DNA of 64,000 nt, taken from NCBI RefSeq assembly GCF_003254465.1, contig NZ_QDFI01000010.1:20586-84585 (forward strand), in the 5' to 3' direction. Source of the DNA: Meridianimarinicoccus zhengii (GTDB taxonomy: Bacteria; Pseudomonadota; Alphaproteobacteria; Rhodobacterales; Rhodobacteraceae). How positions within the stretch are numbered: position 1 is the first letter of the stretch; each line of letters begins with the position of its first letter. The position numbers and the translations under genes are program-made. Shown in pieces: positions 19,802-29,725 of the stretch. The notes beneath the pieces are model-generated. The model ran no database searches. It was not told the DNA's origin and worked only from the letters and a program-made list of their open reading frames with translations.

Positions 19802-20050
19802 ATGCTCGAAGCGATGATCCTGCTCGTCTGTGCCTGCATCCTCGTCAGCGGCGTGCTGGCGATGGTGCTGGAAAACCTACTGGCGGCCATCGTCAGCGGC
19901 GGGCTTGCCAGCCTGTTCGCCGCGTTGTCCTTCCTGCTACTGGCCGCACCGGACGTGGCCATGGCCGAAGCGGCCATCGGATCGGGGCTGGCGACGTTCA
20001 TCTTTCTCTACGCCCTGCGCAAGACCGGCTATGGGAAGGACGGCGGATGA
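19802..20050 (+). CDS. MbhD/DUF4040-type antiporter subunit
   Basis: An 82-residue three-helix membrane protein. The central VSGGLASLFAALSFLLLAAPDVAMAEAAIG is the DUF4040 (MbhD) pattern found at the C-terminus of full-length MrpA or as a separate subunit in Mbh-type complexes. Here it stands alone. It starts directly after the mrpF stop and overlaps mrpG by four bases (ATGA). Confidence 0.85.
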   Translation: MLEAMILLVCACILVSGVLAMVLENLLAAIVSGGLASLFAALSFLLLAAPDVAMAEAAIGSGLATFIFLYALRKTGYGKDGG

Positions 20051-20358
20051 CCGAACTTGCCGGAAGCCTGTTCATCCTGCTCGGGTCGGTGTTCCTGTTC
20101 TCGGCGGGACTGGGGCTTCTGCGGATGCCGGACGCCTTCACCCGCATCCAGGCGGGCACCAAGGCCACGACGCTGGGCGCGACGCTGATCATGGTCGGGC
20201 TGGCAATCCATCACCCCGGCTGGACCTTCAAGCTGTTGCTGATCGTGTATTTCGTCTTCGTCGGAAACCCCGTGTCATCCCACGCACTGGCGCGGTCGGG
20301 CCACAAGACCGGCACGCCGATGTGGCGCGGACGCGGCAGGCCGGAGACGCGGGATTGA
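20047..20358 (+). CDS. mrpG: Mrp-type antiporter subunit G
   Basis: A 103-residue three-helix membrane protein of the MrpG/MnhG family, with the conserved GLLRMPDAFTRIQAGTKATTLG segment (about residues 25-47). It overlaps the previous gene by ATGA and the next by one base (TGATG), so translation is coupled through the operon. Confidence 0.9.
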   Translation: MTELAGSLFILLGSVFLFSAGLGLLRMPDAFTRIQAGTKATTLGATLIMVGLAIHHPGWTFKLLLIVYFVFVGNPVSSHALARSGHKTGTPMWRGRGRPETRD

Positions 20359-21044
20359 TGCGCGCCCTGGCCGCCTGTGCCATCCTCGCAGGACTGGCGG
20401 GTGTCTTTGGACTGGTCGTCGCGTCCCATGCCGAACCGGCGGCGCTGCGCCCGCTTGCGGCTGCCTATGTCCGCGCCAGCGTCGAGGAACTCACCACGCC
20501 GAATGTCATCACCGGCATCCTGATGGCCTATCGCAGCTTCGACACGCTGGGCGAGGTGGCGGTGCTCTACATGGTCGCGGCAAGTCTTGGCCTGCTGTTG
20601 CAGCCCATCGGCGACCATGGCGGCGGGCCGACCGAACCGCGGCTTCATCCCGGCGAGATCGTGGAAAGCGGCAAACAGGTCCTGTTCCCGATGATACTGA
20701 CCTTCGGCGCTTATGTCATTGCCAATGGGCACCTGTCGGCGGGCGGGGGGTTTCAGGGCGGGGCGATCCTGGCATCCGGCGTGATGCTGCTGATGATCGC
20801 CAATCCGGACGCCGCCATAAATGTCGCCGCCCTCGGCCTGCTGGAATCCGCCGTGGGCGTGCTGTTCGTCGCCATCGGCATTCTCGGGATGATCCATGCG
20901 GGCGGGTTTCTCGACCCGCGCATCCTGCCCGCGGGCACGCTTGGCGATTTCGTCAGCGCGGGCGCGATCCCGCTGACCTCGGCGCTTCTGGGCATCAAGG
21001 TCGGCGCGGAACTCTCTGTGATTCTTCAGAAATTCCGAAGCTGA
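20358..21044 (+). CDS. mrpB: MbhE + MrpB fused antiporter subunit
   Basis: A 228-residue membrane protein. The N-terminal ~95 residues (LAACAILAGLAGVFGLVVAS then NVITGILMAYRSFDTLGEVAVLYMV) match the MbhE-type domain. The rest is MrpB/MnhB: ILTFGAYVIANGHLSAGGGFQGGAI with its conserved Gly-rich turn, then helices to the C-terminus. In canonical Mrp these parts are the C-terminus of MrpA and separate MrpB; here they form one chain. Confidence 0.88.
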   Translation: MRALAACAILAGLAGVFGLVVASHAEPAALRPLAAAYVRASVEELTTPNVITGILMAYRSFDTLGEVAVLYMVAASLGLLLQPIGDHGGGPTEPRLHPGEIVESGKQVLFPMILTFGAYVIANGHLSAGGGFQGGAILASGVMLLMIANPDAAINVAALGLLESAVGVLFVAIGILGMIHAGGFLDPRILPAGTLGDFVSAGAIPLTSALLGIKVGAELSVILQKFRS

Positions 21045-21060
21045 GCAGGGCGGGACGCGC

Positions 21061-21432
21061 ATGACGGTCTTCCCCGTGTCCACAGTGCTGATGGCGACCG
21101 GGTTCGGGCTGATCCTGATCGGGCTTGCCGGGGTACTGCTGCACCGCAACGTCCTGCGCATGATCATCGGCTTCGGGCTGATGGACAGCGGCGTCGCCAT
21201 CGTGCTGGTGGCAACCGGCTATGTCACCGGCGGCACCGCACCGATCATCGATGCGGACCTGTCGGCCGGGGATGCGACCGCCCGCGTGGTCGATCCGGTG
21301 CCCTCTGCCCTGACCGTCACGGCCATCGTGATCGGCTTGGCAGTGACGGCGGTCATGCTGGCCTATGCGATCCGGCTCTATCGCACGCACGGGACGCTAG
21401 ACATACGCGCCTTGCGGGATTCGCGGGGATGA
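21061..21432 (+). CDS. mrpC: Mrp-type antiporter subunit C (NuoK-like)
   Basis: A 123-residue three-helix membrane protein homologous to NuoK of complex I. Typical are the second-helix segment HRNVLRMIIGFGLMDSGVAIVL and the third-helix DPVPSALTVTAIVIGLAVTAVMLA. Its stop overlaps the start of the following antiporter gene by four bases (ATGA). Confidence 0.92.
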   Translation: MTVFPVSTVLMATGFGLILIGLAGVLLHRNVLRMIIGFGLMDSGVAIVLVATGYVTGGTAPIIDADLSAGDATARVVDPVPSALTVTAIVIGLAVTAVMLAYAIRLYRTHGTLDIRALRDSRG

Positions 21433-24400
21433 TGGCGCTGCTGAGCGGGTTGTTCCAGCCGATGGGCATCTTCCTGTTCGGGATCGGTGGCGGGTTCCTG
21501 ATCCCGATCCTCCATCGACTGGGCAAACCGTGGCTCCATGGCGGTTTCGCGCTGTTTCTGCTGGGACTGACGCTTTCGAGCCTCGTGCCGCTGCTCGTCG
21601 TGCTGCGCGACGGCGTGCCGCTGGAAATCCTGACCGCGGGGGCCACCCCCCCGCTGGCGATCAACCTGCGCTTCGGGCTGGCGGAAGGCGCCGTCGCTGC
21701 CAGCGTCAATGTCGTGGCGTGCCTGCTGGCGATGGCACTTTGGGACCGGCTGCGTGGCAACCACGTGGCGCTCCTGCTGTTCCTGATCCTGACCATGGGC
21801 ATCAACGGGATGATCCTGACCCGCGACGCGTTCAACCTGTTCGTATTCCTCGAAATCGTGTCCATCGGTACCTACGGATTGCTCGGGCTGGGCACATCGC
21901 GCGCAGCGGTGCAGGCGGCGATGAAATACGTCATGGCCACGGTCATCGCGTCCATGGTCTTCCTGCTGGGGACGGGGTTGATTTACCAGGCGACCGGGCA
22001 TCTCAACATCGACCTTCTGCTCGCCGGGCGCGACGCCTTGGGCGCGCCCATCGCCGCGGTCGGAGTCGCGTTGATGCTCGGCTGCCTGCTGCTGGAGCTG
22101 AAGCCCTTCCCGGCCAATGGCTGGGCACTTGACGTCTACGAAACCGCGCCGCCCGCGCTGGCCGCATTCCTGTCGGTCTGCGCCTCGGCCGGGATGATCT
22201 TCGCCTTCGCAAAGCTGCTGCCGCTCTTCCCGGACTATCTGGGCTTCATCACGGCGTCGGCGGCCCTGACCTTCCTGCTGTCCAACCTGATCGGGCTGCG
22301 CCAGGACAGTCCCGGGCGGCTGCTTGGCTATTCGTCCATCGGACAGATGGCGCTTCTGGTGCTGGCGCTGGCCGTGCTGACCGGTATGGGGGCTGAGGAC
22401 GCGCTGCCCTTCGTCGTCTTCGGGCTGTTCGTCAATCACCTTCTTTCCAAGGCGGGGCTGTTCGTGCTGGCCGGGGCGCTGGGTCCGGGGGGCGTGGGTA
22501 TCGCCCGCGGGCTGGGACGCCGACCCGGGCTTGCGGTGCTGCTGGCCCTGTTCGTGATCGCCATTTGCGGCCTGCCGCCATTTCCGGGGTTCTGGGCCAA
22601 GTGGGATCTGGTGATGCACCTGGCGATGGATGGGCGGACCGGGCTGATCGCGGTGGTTCTGGCGGGTTCGCTGCTGGAGGCCGCGTATCTCTTCCGCTGG
22701 TTTCTCCGGGCCCTTGCCCCGAACGACGATCACGCGTTCCCCCCGACCCCGGCACATGTGATGGTCCCGCTCGTGGCGCTTGCGGCCCTGCTCATGATAT
22801 CGGGGCTTGCCTGTGCCATACTGACGGGGACCGCGACCCCCGTCACGCTTGCGCCACTCGCGGTCGGGGCCGCGCTTGCAACTCTCGGGCAGGTCGTGCG
22901 CGGCCGTGTGCTTGGCGCGGTGACCCTTGCGACCATCGCGGCGACCGGGTGGTGGCTGCCGATGCCGGACGGCATCCCCGGCCTTTTCGCGCCGCTGCTG
23001 CTGGCGGGCGGTCTTGTGATCGCCCTGTCAGGGCTGGCGCAGGACGCCCCCGGCAGGTTGCAGTACCCCATGCTTGCGGTGCTGCTTCTGGCGTTGCAGG
23101 CCGTGCTGCGGGTGGAAACGGGGCTCGAATTCTACCTCGCGTGGGAATTCGTCGCGCTGGCCGCGTTCTTCCTGATCACGCAGCGCCCGCAGGCCCTGAA
23201 TCCGGCACTGATGTTCCTGATGTTCTCGCTGGTTGCGGCTTTCCTGTTGCTGGCCGGGTTCGCGCAACTCGCGGCCCTGTCGGGAACGCAAGTGCTTGCG
23301 GGGCTCGACATTGCACATCCCGCGGCGCTGCCCGGCCTCGTACTGATGGCCGCCGGGTTGCTGGTGAAGGGCGCGGCGCTCGGGCCGCATGTCTGGCTCC
23401 CCGAGGCGCATGCCGAAGCGCCGGGCGAGGTGTCGGCGCAATTGTCTGCCGTGGTCACCAAGGGCGCAATGTTCGGGCTGCTGGCAGGCGGCTACGCGGT
23501 GATCCGCGCCGGAGGCGTCGATGTCTCCCACGCGCTGGCGTGGATCGGCATGGCAACCACCCTTGGCGGCGCGCTCATGGCGCTGGCGCAGACCGACGCG
23601 AAACGGCTTCTCGCGTATTCCAGCATGAGCCAGCTTGGCTACATCGTTCTGGCAATCGCGCTGATGGGGCATCTCGGTTGGGTCACGGCGCTTTACGTCG
23701 TCGCCAACCACATGCTGGTGAAGGGCATCCTGTTCCTTGCGGTCGCCGGTGTCGTGCTGCGCACCGGGACGCGGCGGCTTGACGGATGGGGCGGGCTGGC
23801 AGGGGCAATGCCGCTGACCTGCGCGACCGTGACGATTGCATTGCTGGCGATGGCCGGTCTGCCGCCGCTCATGGGCTTCGGCGGCAAGTGGCTGCTTCTG
23901 TCCGCTTTGGTGGACAAGGGCTGGACAGGGCTTGCCATCGCCGGGGCAATCGCGACGTTCCTCGGGCTGTGGTACATGCTCCGTCTCTTTGCGGCGATGG
24001 TGATGGGCCCGCCGGACTCCTCGCCCGCGCGGCTGGGCGAAGCGCCCGCGCTGTTGCTTGTCCCGCAGCTGCTGCTGGTCATCGGGATCGGGGTCATGAC
24101 CTTTCTTCCCAAGACGCTGATGGGGCCGGTTTCCGCCGCCATCGACCCGGACTTCGCCACGACCCTTGTCTGGGAAGGCCGGTCGCTAGAGGCGATCTAT
24201 GCCGCGTGGTGGCCCATGCCCACGATGCTTGCCGCCCTGGGGGCATCCATGGTGCTGGCCGTCCTCTGGCTTGCGGTCGGGCTGACGGGGCGCACGGCGA
24301 CCGGGCTGCGAGCGGTGCTCGTGACGGCGCGTCCGCTGCCCGCATGGGCGATGCCGCCACTGGCCATGCGCGGATGGGCCGGGATGTGGCGGGCGGCCCA

Positions 24401-24515
24401 TGATGCCGCCGACGGGGCGCGGCGCGTCTATTCCGGCGACGGGCAGGTCTACCTGATGCTGGTGCTGGGGTATATTCTTGCCGTATTTGCGGCTGGACAG
24501 ATCGCGCCATCCTGA
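21429..24515 (+). CDS. mrpD: Double-module Mrp antiporter subunit (fused D-D)
   Basis: A 1028-residue polytopic protein containing two NuoN/L/M-type proton-antiporter modules in tandem (about residues 1-500 and 540-960). Each has its own conserved charged set: Glu142, Lys225 and Lys341 in the first (FVFLEIVSI, LELKPFPAN, NHLLSKAG) and Glu573, Lys647 and Lys765 in the second (AWEFVALAA, LLVKGAALG, NHMLVKGI). Usual MrpD is about 500 residues and single-module. The operon carries no separate MrpA, so this fusion likely supplies both antiporter modules. It is the last gene of the operon. Confidence 0.9.
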   Translation: MMALLSGLFQPMGIFLFGIGGGFLIPILHRLGKPWLHGGFALFLLGLTLSSLVPLLVVLRDGVPLEILTAGATPPLAINLRFGLAEGAVAASVNVVACLLAMALWDRLRGNHVALLLFLILTMGINGMILTRDAFNLFVFLEIVSIGTYGLLGLGTSRAAVQAAMKYVMATVIASMVFLLGTGLIYQATGHLNIDLLLAGRDALGAPIAAVGVALMLGCLLLELKPFPANGWALDVYETAPPALAAFLSVCASAGMIFAFAKLLPLFPDYLGFITASAALTFLLSNLIGLRQDSPGRLLGYSSIGQMALLVLALAVLTGMGAEDALPFVVFGLFVNHLLSKAGLFVLAGALGPGGVGIARGLGRRPGLAVLLALFVIAICGLPPFPGFWAKWDLVMHLAMDGRTGLIAVVLAGSLLEAAYLFRWFLRALAPNDDHAFPPTPAHVMVPLVALAALLMISGLACAILTGTATPVTLAPLAVGAALATLGQVVRGRVLGAVTLATIAATGWWLPMPDGIPGLFAPLLLAGGLVIALSGLAQDAPGRLQYPMLAVLLLALQAVLRVETGLEFYLAWEFVALAAFFLITQRPQALNPALMFLMFSLVAAFLLLAGFAQLAALSGTQVLAGLDIAHPAALPGLVLMAAGLLVKGAALGPHVWLPEAHAEAPGEVSAQLSAVVTKGAMFGLLAGGYAVIRAGGVDVSHALAWIGMATTLGGALMALAQTDAKRLLAYSSMSQLGYIVLAIALMGHLGWVTALYVVANHMLVKGILFLAVAGVVLRTGTRRLDGWGGLAGAMPLTCATVTIALLAMAGLPPLMGFGGKWLLLSALVDKGWTGLAIAGAIATFLGLWYMLRLFAAMVMGPPDSSPARLGEAPALLLVPQLLLVIGIGVMTFLPKTLMGPVSAAIDPDFATTLVWEGRSLEAIYAAWWPMPTMLAALGASMVLAVLWLAVGLTGRTATGLRAVLVTARPLPAWAMPPLAMRGWAGMWRAAHDAADGARRVYSGDGQVYLMLVLGYILAVFAAGQIAPS

Positions 24516-24617
24516 AATGCGACCCGATGGCTTGACCTGATTTCGGGGGGCGGGCCAACCAGTGCAATCGAACGCGGGACCATAGCGTAAGCGGCCCGAA
24601 AACCTGTGGGAGATGAC

Positions 24618-25157
24618 ATGAAATTCTCGAACGTCATCGACGGAACGGAACGGCTCGTCGTTGATCTTTTCACGGCGACCTTCGCCGCGTCCGAGGGCGC
24701 GGCCGAAGGCGCGATGATCGGCGGCCTCGTGGCGCGGCAGTTGGCGGAAACGCCGCCTGACGATATCAGGGTATTCACGGCATGGGATGGCGCCACGCCG
24801 GTCGGCGGGGCCGTGTTCACCCGGCTTGCCTGTCCCGATGACCCGCGTGCCGTGGTCCTGCTGTCGCCCATGGCCGTGGCGACTGATCGGCAGGGTCAGG
24901 GCATCGGGCAGACACTGTTGCGGCACGCGCTGGCGGCATTGCGTGCGGAGCGTGTGGATGTGGCGATGACCTACGGCGACCCGGCCTTTTACGGCAAGGT
25001 CGGTTTCATGCCGGTCTCCGTCTCGACGGTGCCCCCGCCGCACCCACTCAGCCAGCCCGAAGGCTGGGTCGGTCAATCCCTGACCGGAAAGGCCCTGCCA
25101 CCGCTTAAAGGCCCCTGCACCTGCGTCGCCGCGCTGGACGACCCGGCCTTCTGGTAG
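24618..25157 (+). CDS. GNAT-family N-acetyltransferase (YhbS-like)
   Basis: A 179-residue cytoplasmic acetyltransferase. The central fold includes LLSPMAVATDRQGQGIGQTLLRHAL, whose Q/RxxGxG/A-type segment (RQGQGIG) binds acetyl-CoA, followed by VAMTYGDPAFYGKVGFMP. The ATG at 24618 is preferred over the upstream GTG (24606) because GGGAG sits five bases before it. The acceptor is unknown. It stands alone between the Mrp operon and the minus-strand DadA gene. Confidence 0.85.
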   Translation: MKFSNVIDGTERLVVDLFTATFAASEGAAEGAMIGGLVARQLAETPPDDIRVFTAWDGATPVGGAVFTRLACPDDPRAVVLLSPMAVATDRQGQGIGQTLLRHALAALRAERVDVAMTYGDPAFYGKVGFMPVSVSTVPPPHPLSQPEGWVGQSLTGKALPPLKGPCTCVAALDDPAFW

Positions 25158-25192
25158 AACAGCCCCGGAGCACTGGTGAACGTGCGGGCCCG

Positions 25193-26449
25193 CTAACCGG
25201 TATACCGCGCCGCCGTCAGACCATCCATGTCGATCTCGGGCGTCCGGCCCATCACGATGTCTGCAACGGCCCGGGACGACCCGCAGGCCATGGTCCAGCC
25301 CAGCGTGCCGTGCCCCGTGTTCAGGAACAGGTTCGCATGGCGCGTCGGCCCGAGGATCGGCGTGCCGTCCGGGGTCATCGGGCGCAGGCCGGTCCAGCCC
25401 TCGGCCTTGCTGACGTCGCCGCCCCGCGGGAACAGGTCCTGCACCACGTGGCGCACGGTATCGGTCGCGTGCGCCCCAAGCTTCTTGTTGTAGCCGATGA
25501 TCTCGGCCTGCCCAGCCACGCGGATGCGATCGCCCAGCCGGGTGATCCCGACCTTGTGGGTCTCGTCCATGATCGTGGAGACGGGCGCCCCATCGGGATC
25601 GGTCACCGGAAGGGTTATCGAATAGCCCTTGATCGGGTAGATCGGCACGCGAATTCCCACCTGCCGCAGCAGCACGGGCGCGTAAGGGCCCATGCAGCAG
25701 ACAAAGGCATCGGCCGCCCAGGTGCCCTGTTCGGTCCGCACCGAAGCGATGCGGTCGCCTTCGGTGACCAGCCCCTCGATGGTTTCGCTGTATCGGAACG
25801 TGACGCCCATCCCTTCGGCCACCTTGGCAAGTGCGCGCGTGAAGGTCCGGCAATCGCCTGTACGATCCGCGGTCAGTTGCAGACCGCCCACGAATTTTTC
25901 CGCCACGTGGGCAAGCCCGGGCTCGGCGTCGATGCAACCCGCACGGTCGAGCACCCGATAGGGCGAGTCGAATTCGGCCAGCACCTCCTGATCCGCCGCC
26001 GACCCGTCGAGCTGCTTCTGGGTGCGGAACAGTTGCAGCGTGCCCTTTTCGCGCAGGTCGAAATCGAACGGCACCTCGGCCATCAACTCGGGCAGCGCGT
26101 CGCGGCTGTAGTTCGACACGCGCACCATCCGGCCCTTGTTGATCCGGTAGGCCTTGTCGTTGCAATTCATGAGCATCTTCAGCCCCCAGGCCCACATGGT
26201 CGGGCTGATGAGCGGCCAGATGAACAGCGGGCGGTGGCGCATGAACAGCCACTTGATCGCCTTTTTCGGCACGCCGGGTGCGGCCCAGGGCGAGGTCATG
26301 CCATAGCTCAGCTCGCCCGCATTGGCATAGCTCGTCTCCATGCCCGGTTCGCGCTGGCGGTCGATGACCGTGACCTCGGCCCCCTGTTTCGCAAGGTAAT
26401 AGGCCGTCGTGACGCCGATCACACCGGCGCCGAGCACGATGACTTTCAT
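25193..26449 (-). CDS. dadA: D-amino acid dehydrogenase, DadA type
   Basis: A 418-residue flavoenzyme that oxidises D-amino acids to 2-oxo acids and ammonia with electrons going to the respiratory chain. The FAD-binding Rossmann motif GAGVIGVTTAYYLAKQG starts at residue 7, and TSYANAGELSYG is the family's active-site segment; the C-terminal GLRPMTPDGTPILG and TGHGTLGWTMACGS blocks are conserved. It lies 19 bases after the amidohydrolase-RidA gene, so RidA can clear the imine intermediates this enzyme makes. Confidence 0.92.
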   Translation of the reverse strand: MKVIVLGAGVIGVTTAYYLAKQGAEVTVIDRQREPGMETSYANAGELSYGMTSPWAAPGVPKKAIKWLFMRHRPLFIWPLISPTMWAWGLKMLMNCNDKAYRINKGRMVRVSNYSRDALPELMAEVPFDFDLREKGTLQLFRTQKQLDGSAADQEVLAEFDSPYRVLDRAGCIDAEPGLAHVAEKFVGGLQLTADRTGDCRTFTRALAKVAEGMGVTFRYSETIEGLVTEGDRIASVRTEQGTWAADAFVCCMGPYAPVLLRQVGIRVPIYPIKGYSITLPVTDPDGAPVSTIMDETHKVGITRLGDRIRVAGQAEIIGYNKKLGAHATDTVRHVVQDLFPRGGDVSKAEGWTGLRPMTPDGTPILGPTRHANLFLNTGHGTLGWTMACGSSRAVADIVMGRTPEIDMDGLTAARYTG

Positions 26450-26468
26450 GGGGTTTCTCCGATCCGGG

Positions 26469-26807
26469 TCAACAGGCGGCGGTCACGATGATCTCGACAC
26501 GCAGTTCGGGCCGGGCCAGCTTCGCCTCGCCGCAGGCGCGGGCGGGGGCGTGGCCCTCGGGCACCCAGGCATCCCAGACCGCGTTCATCTCGGCGAAATC
26601 GGCCATGTCCGCGAGCCAGATCACCGCCTGCAACATGCGGTCGCGCGACGATCCGGCCTTCGTCAACAACGCGTCGACACGCGACAGGCAATCGCGGGTC
26701 TGCTCGGCCACGGTGGCGCCTTCGCCCACCTGCCCGCAAAGATACGCGACCCCGCCATGCTTGACGATCTTGCTCATGCGCTGGCCAGTGTCGATCCGTT
26801 CGATCAT
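26469..26807 (-). CDS. ridA: RidA domain, possible internal translation start
   Basis: The last 112 residues of the fused gene form a full-length RidA/YjgF imine deaminase: [28 protein letters not shown], and the [14 protein letters not shown] end with the arginine (ARP region) that contacts substrate carboxylates. An internal ATG at 26807 is preceded by AGGAG six bases upstream, so RidA may also be made as a free protein. RidA hydrolyses 2-aminoacrylate and related imines, fitting its place next to dadA. Confidence 0.5.
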   Translation of the reverse strand: MIERIDTGQRMSKIVKHGGVAYLCGQVGEGATVAEQTRDCLSRVDALLTKAGSSRDRMLQAVIWLADMADFAEMNAVWDAWVPEGHAPARACGEAKLARPELRVEIIVTAAC

Positions 26808-28412
26808 GTCGTGCTCCTGTTCCGCGGTTGCGCGCGACGTGTCATCCATCGCGGCCCGTTCGCCCAGTGATACCGGTTTCGGCAGCGAAGGCATGTGAAA
26901 ATATCCCCCCGCGTCACGCAGGGCCGCGACAGGGTGCCTGCCCGCGTGAACTGCGTAATGGGTTGAAAGGGCGGTCTGCAGCTCCGCCACGGCAGCGGCG
27001 GGCGCACGTGCCGCCCGGGCGGCGACCGATGCCGACGCCAGCGCCTGCCAGTGCGCGAGGCGCGCGCGGTCCTCTGGCCGGGCGGCGTAGCGGATCGCAC
27101 CCGCCACCACGGTCAGGACACAATCGCGCCCCGATCCCTGCGCGAGCAGCCGTTCGACCAGCCGCGCGGGATCGGTCTGCGTGTCGATGCCGATCCGGTC
27201 GGTGGCGAAAGCGGCAAGGTCAGCGGGCGCCCCCGGCGCGATCACCCCGTGATCTTCGGGCAAAAAGGCCGCCGCCGCACCGCCCGCGGTGGCCATGTGC
27301 AGCAGTGACGCCGCCTCGTCCCCCGCCGGGATCGCGCCATCCGCGCGCCCGAGCAGCGCCGCCAGCCGCATTTCGCGCAGGAGGTCCTCGTCATCGGCCA
27401 GCGCGCAATTGTCGGTGCCGACGGCAAGCCGGACCCCTGCCCTGCGCAGGTCTGCGACCGGCGGCGGACCGTTGAAGAGCCGCATGTTGGACCCGGGATT
27501 GAGCACCACGGCGAGCCCCTCGGCCAAGGCGATGTCCATGTCGGCAGGCGTCATGTGCACCCCGTGGGCGCAACTCGTGCGCGCGGCGAACACCCCGCAG
27601 GTGCGCAGGCGGGCAAGCGTGCCTTCCGGATAGAGCCGCCGCGCCGCCGCGGCCTGTGCCGGGGATTCCAGCAGATGGAAGTGCACGCCGACGCCGCGTC
27701 GCGCCGCATCCGCCGCGACCTGCGCCCAGAGCGTATCGCTGACCCATTGCGGCCCCGCCGGACCCCAGGCGAGCGTCTGGGCGGGATCGTCCGCGGTCTC
27801 CGCGTGCAACGCATCCATCAGCGCGACGCTGGCATCCCAGTCCGCCATGTAGGGCGCGGGTGCAGGCCCTGTCACCAGCGCACGCGCGTCATCGGGCAAT
27901 CCGGCGATGAAGGCCGCCGCATCGGCATCCGGATAGACCGGCACGCCGCGATCCTGCACCCCCACGCAGACGGTCGCCCGCAACCCCGCCGCGCGATAGG
28001 CGGCGATCTGTGCGCGCAACTCGGCGGCGTAGTCCCCCGACCCGTAGCTGTAATTCGCGTGCAGCGTGGCCGTGACACCGTTGGCCAGCATCGCCTCGGC
28101 GGCCAGCCGCGTGACCGCATGGATATCGGGCGGCCCATGCTGGAGGCGCGCAGCGATCCACGGCTCGAGCGGACGGTCGGGATAGCCCATTGCAAGCTGG
28201 CTGATCCCGCGCCCGTGCTGATGCGCGTTCACCAGCCCCGGCATCAGCACCGCAGCCCCGAGGTCGATGACATCGGCCCCTTCGGGCGCAGGCAGGTTCG
28301 GGCCTACCGCCGCTATCCGTCCATTCGTGATCAGCACCGCAGCGTCTCGCAGGGGCGGCACCCCCGCTTGCGGCACGACCCATGCGGCGCGCAGCAGCAG
28401 CGGACCCTGCAT
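26469..28412 (-). CDS. Amidohydrolase fused in frame to RidA
   Basis: A 647-residue open frame without an internal stop. Residues 1-450 are a metal-dependent amidohydrolase of the cytosine deaminase/AtzB-SsnA class: metal ligands in NAHQH, a His in VHFHLLE, a His near [11 protein letters not shown], and an Asp in AVGTDNC. A proline- and alanine-rich linker of about 60 residues follows, then a complete RidA domain (last 112 residues, starting MIERIDTGQ). The start overlaps the TRAP permease stop (TGATG). The substrate is unknown; context suggests a nitrogenous compound brought in by the TRAP system. Two separate proteins from one frame is the alternative. Confidence 0.8.
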   Translation of the reverse strand: MQGPLLLRAAWVVPQAGVPPLRDAAVLITNGRIAAVGPNLPAPEGADVIDLGAAVLMPGLVNAHQHGRGISQLAMGYPDRPLEPWIAARLQHGPPDIHAVTRLAAEAMLANGVTATLHANYSYGSGDYAAELRAQIAAYRAAGLRATVCVGVQDRGVPVYPDADAAAFIAGLPDDARALVTGPAPAPYMADWDASVALMDALHAETADDPAQTLAWGPAGPQWVSDTLWAQVAADAARRGVGVHFHLLESPAQAAAARRLYPEGTLARLRTCGVFAARTSCAHGVHMTPADMDIALAEGLAVVLNPGSNMRLFNGPPPVADLRRAGVRLAVGTDNCALADDEDLLREMRLAALLGRADGAIPAGDEAASLLHMATAGGAAAAFLPEDHGVIAPGAPADLAAFATDRIGIDTQTDPARLVERLLAQGSGRDCVLTVVAGAIRYAARPEDRARLAHWQALASASVAARAARAPAAAVAELQTALSTHYAVHAGRHPVAALRDAGGYFHMPSLPKPVSLGERAAMDDTSRATAEQEHDMIERIDTGQRMSKIVKHGGVAYLCGQVGEGATVAEQTRDCLSRVDALLTKAGSSRDRMLQAVIWLADMADFAEMNAVWDAWVPEGHAPARACGEAKLARPELRVEIIVTAAC

Positions 28413-29725
28413 CAGGCCGGCGCGCCGAACATCCGCTCCGGCAACCACAGCGCGATGCCTGGGAACAGGATCAACAGCGCCACCATCGCCAGCATGATCG
28501 CCACGAAGGGCAGCGCCCCGATCATCACGTCGAGGATCGAACCCGAACTGCGAACCCCTTGTACGATATAGAGGTTCATCCCCAGCGGCGGCGTGATCAG
28601 CGCGACCTCCATCATCACGACAAGGAACACGCCAAACCATACCGGATCGATCCCGAAACTGACCACGACCGGCACCACGATGGGGATCGTGGCGATCATC
28701 ATGGACAGCGTTTCAAGGAAACACCCTAGGATAAGGTAGAACACCACGAGGATCAGCATCAGCTGCAACTGGTTGACCCCGTATTCCGTGATCGTGCGCG
28801 CCAGCACCTGCGGGATGCCGAGAATGCCGATGATGAAATTGAGATACTTGGCCGCGATGATGATGAGCAGGATCATCGCCGTCAGCTTCACCGTGGACAG
28901 AAGCGCCGCGTGCAGCATCGGGATGGAAAAGCGCCGCTTGGCGATGGTCACCGCAAGCGCGCCCATCACGCCCAACGCCGCGGATTCCGACGGCGTGGCC
29001 CAGCCCGCGTAGATCGACCCCATGACGAGCACGAAGATCATCATGGGCGGCAGAATGTCGAGCAGGTTGCGCAGCTTGACCGACAGGGGCGAGGACGGGA
29101 TCGGTTCGCCGGCGATGGACGGCTTCAGCACCGCCGCGACGAAGATATAGGCCATGAACATGCCCGCGAGCATCAGCCCCGGCACGATCCCCGCGACGAA
29201 CAACTGCCCGATGGAGGTGTTCGACATCGATCCGTAGATGATCATGTTGATCGATGGCGGGATCAGGATGCCGATGGTCGCGCCCGCGGCGATGGACCCC
29301 AACGTGATCCGGTCGTCATAGCCGCGTTCCTTCATGATCGGCACGGCGACCGTGCCCATGGTCGCGGCGGTGGCGACCGACGATCCGCTGACCGCGGCGA
29401 ACAGCGTGCAGGATGCCACGTTGGAATGCAGCAAGCCCCCCGGCAGCCGCCGCAACCAGTCCGACAGGGACCGGTACATCCCGTCGGTGACGCCCGACCG
29501 CACCAGCAATTCGCCGAGCAGGATGAAAAGCGGGATCGCCGTCAGCACGAAATCGTTGAGCGACCCCCAGGCCTGCCCGCCGAACACCATCAGCGTCGGC
29601 ATCCCGAGGTAAAGGCTCGCCCCCAGCACGCCGATCACGAACAGCGAGACCGCCACGGGCAACCCCGCGAACATCAGCGTCAGCATGGTCAGGAAGCCGC
29701 CGAACGCGCCTGCAACCCCGATCAT
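28412..29725 (-). CDS. dctM: TRAP transporter large permease (DctM type)
   Basis: A 437-residue inner-membrane protein with about twelve helices that forms the ion-coupled channel of a TRAP importer. Typical segments are [24 protein letters not shown] (here [16 protein letters not shown]), the [17 protein letters not shown] motif and the C-terminal [13 protein letters not shown]. The ATG at 29725 overlaps the small-permease stop by four bases (ATGA); the longer upstream frame is a shadow of that gene. Confidence 0.93.
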   Translation of the reverse strand: MIGVAGAFGGFLTMLTLMFAGLPVAVSLFVIGVLGASLYLGMPTLMVFGGQAWGSLNDFVLTAIPLFILLGELLVRSGVTDGMYRSLSDWLRRLPGGLLHSNVASCTLFAAVSGSSVATAATMGTVAVPIMKERGYDDRITLGSIAAGATIGILIPPSINMIIYGSMSNTSIGQLFVAGIVPGLMLAGMFMAYIFVAAVLKPSIAGEPIPSSPLSVKLRNLLDILPPMMIFVLVMGSIYAGWATPSESAALGVMGALAVTIAKRRFSIPMLHAALLSTVKLTAMILLIIIAAKYLNFIIGILGIPQVLARTITEYGVNQLQLMLILVVFYLILGCFLETLSMMIATIPIVVPVVVSFGIDPVWFGVFLVVMMEVALITPPLGMNLYIVQGVRSSGSILDVMIGALPFVAIMLAMVALLILFPGIALWLPERMFGAPA

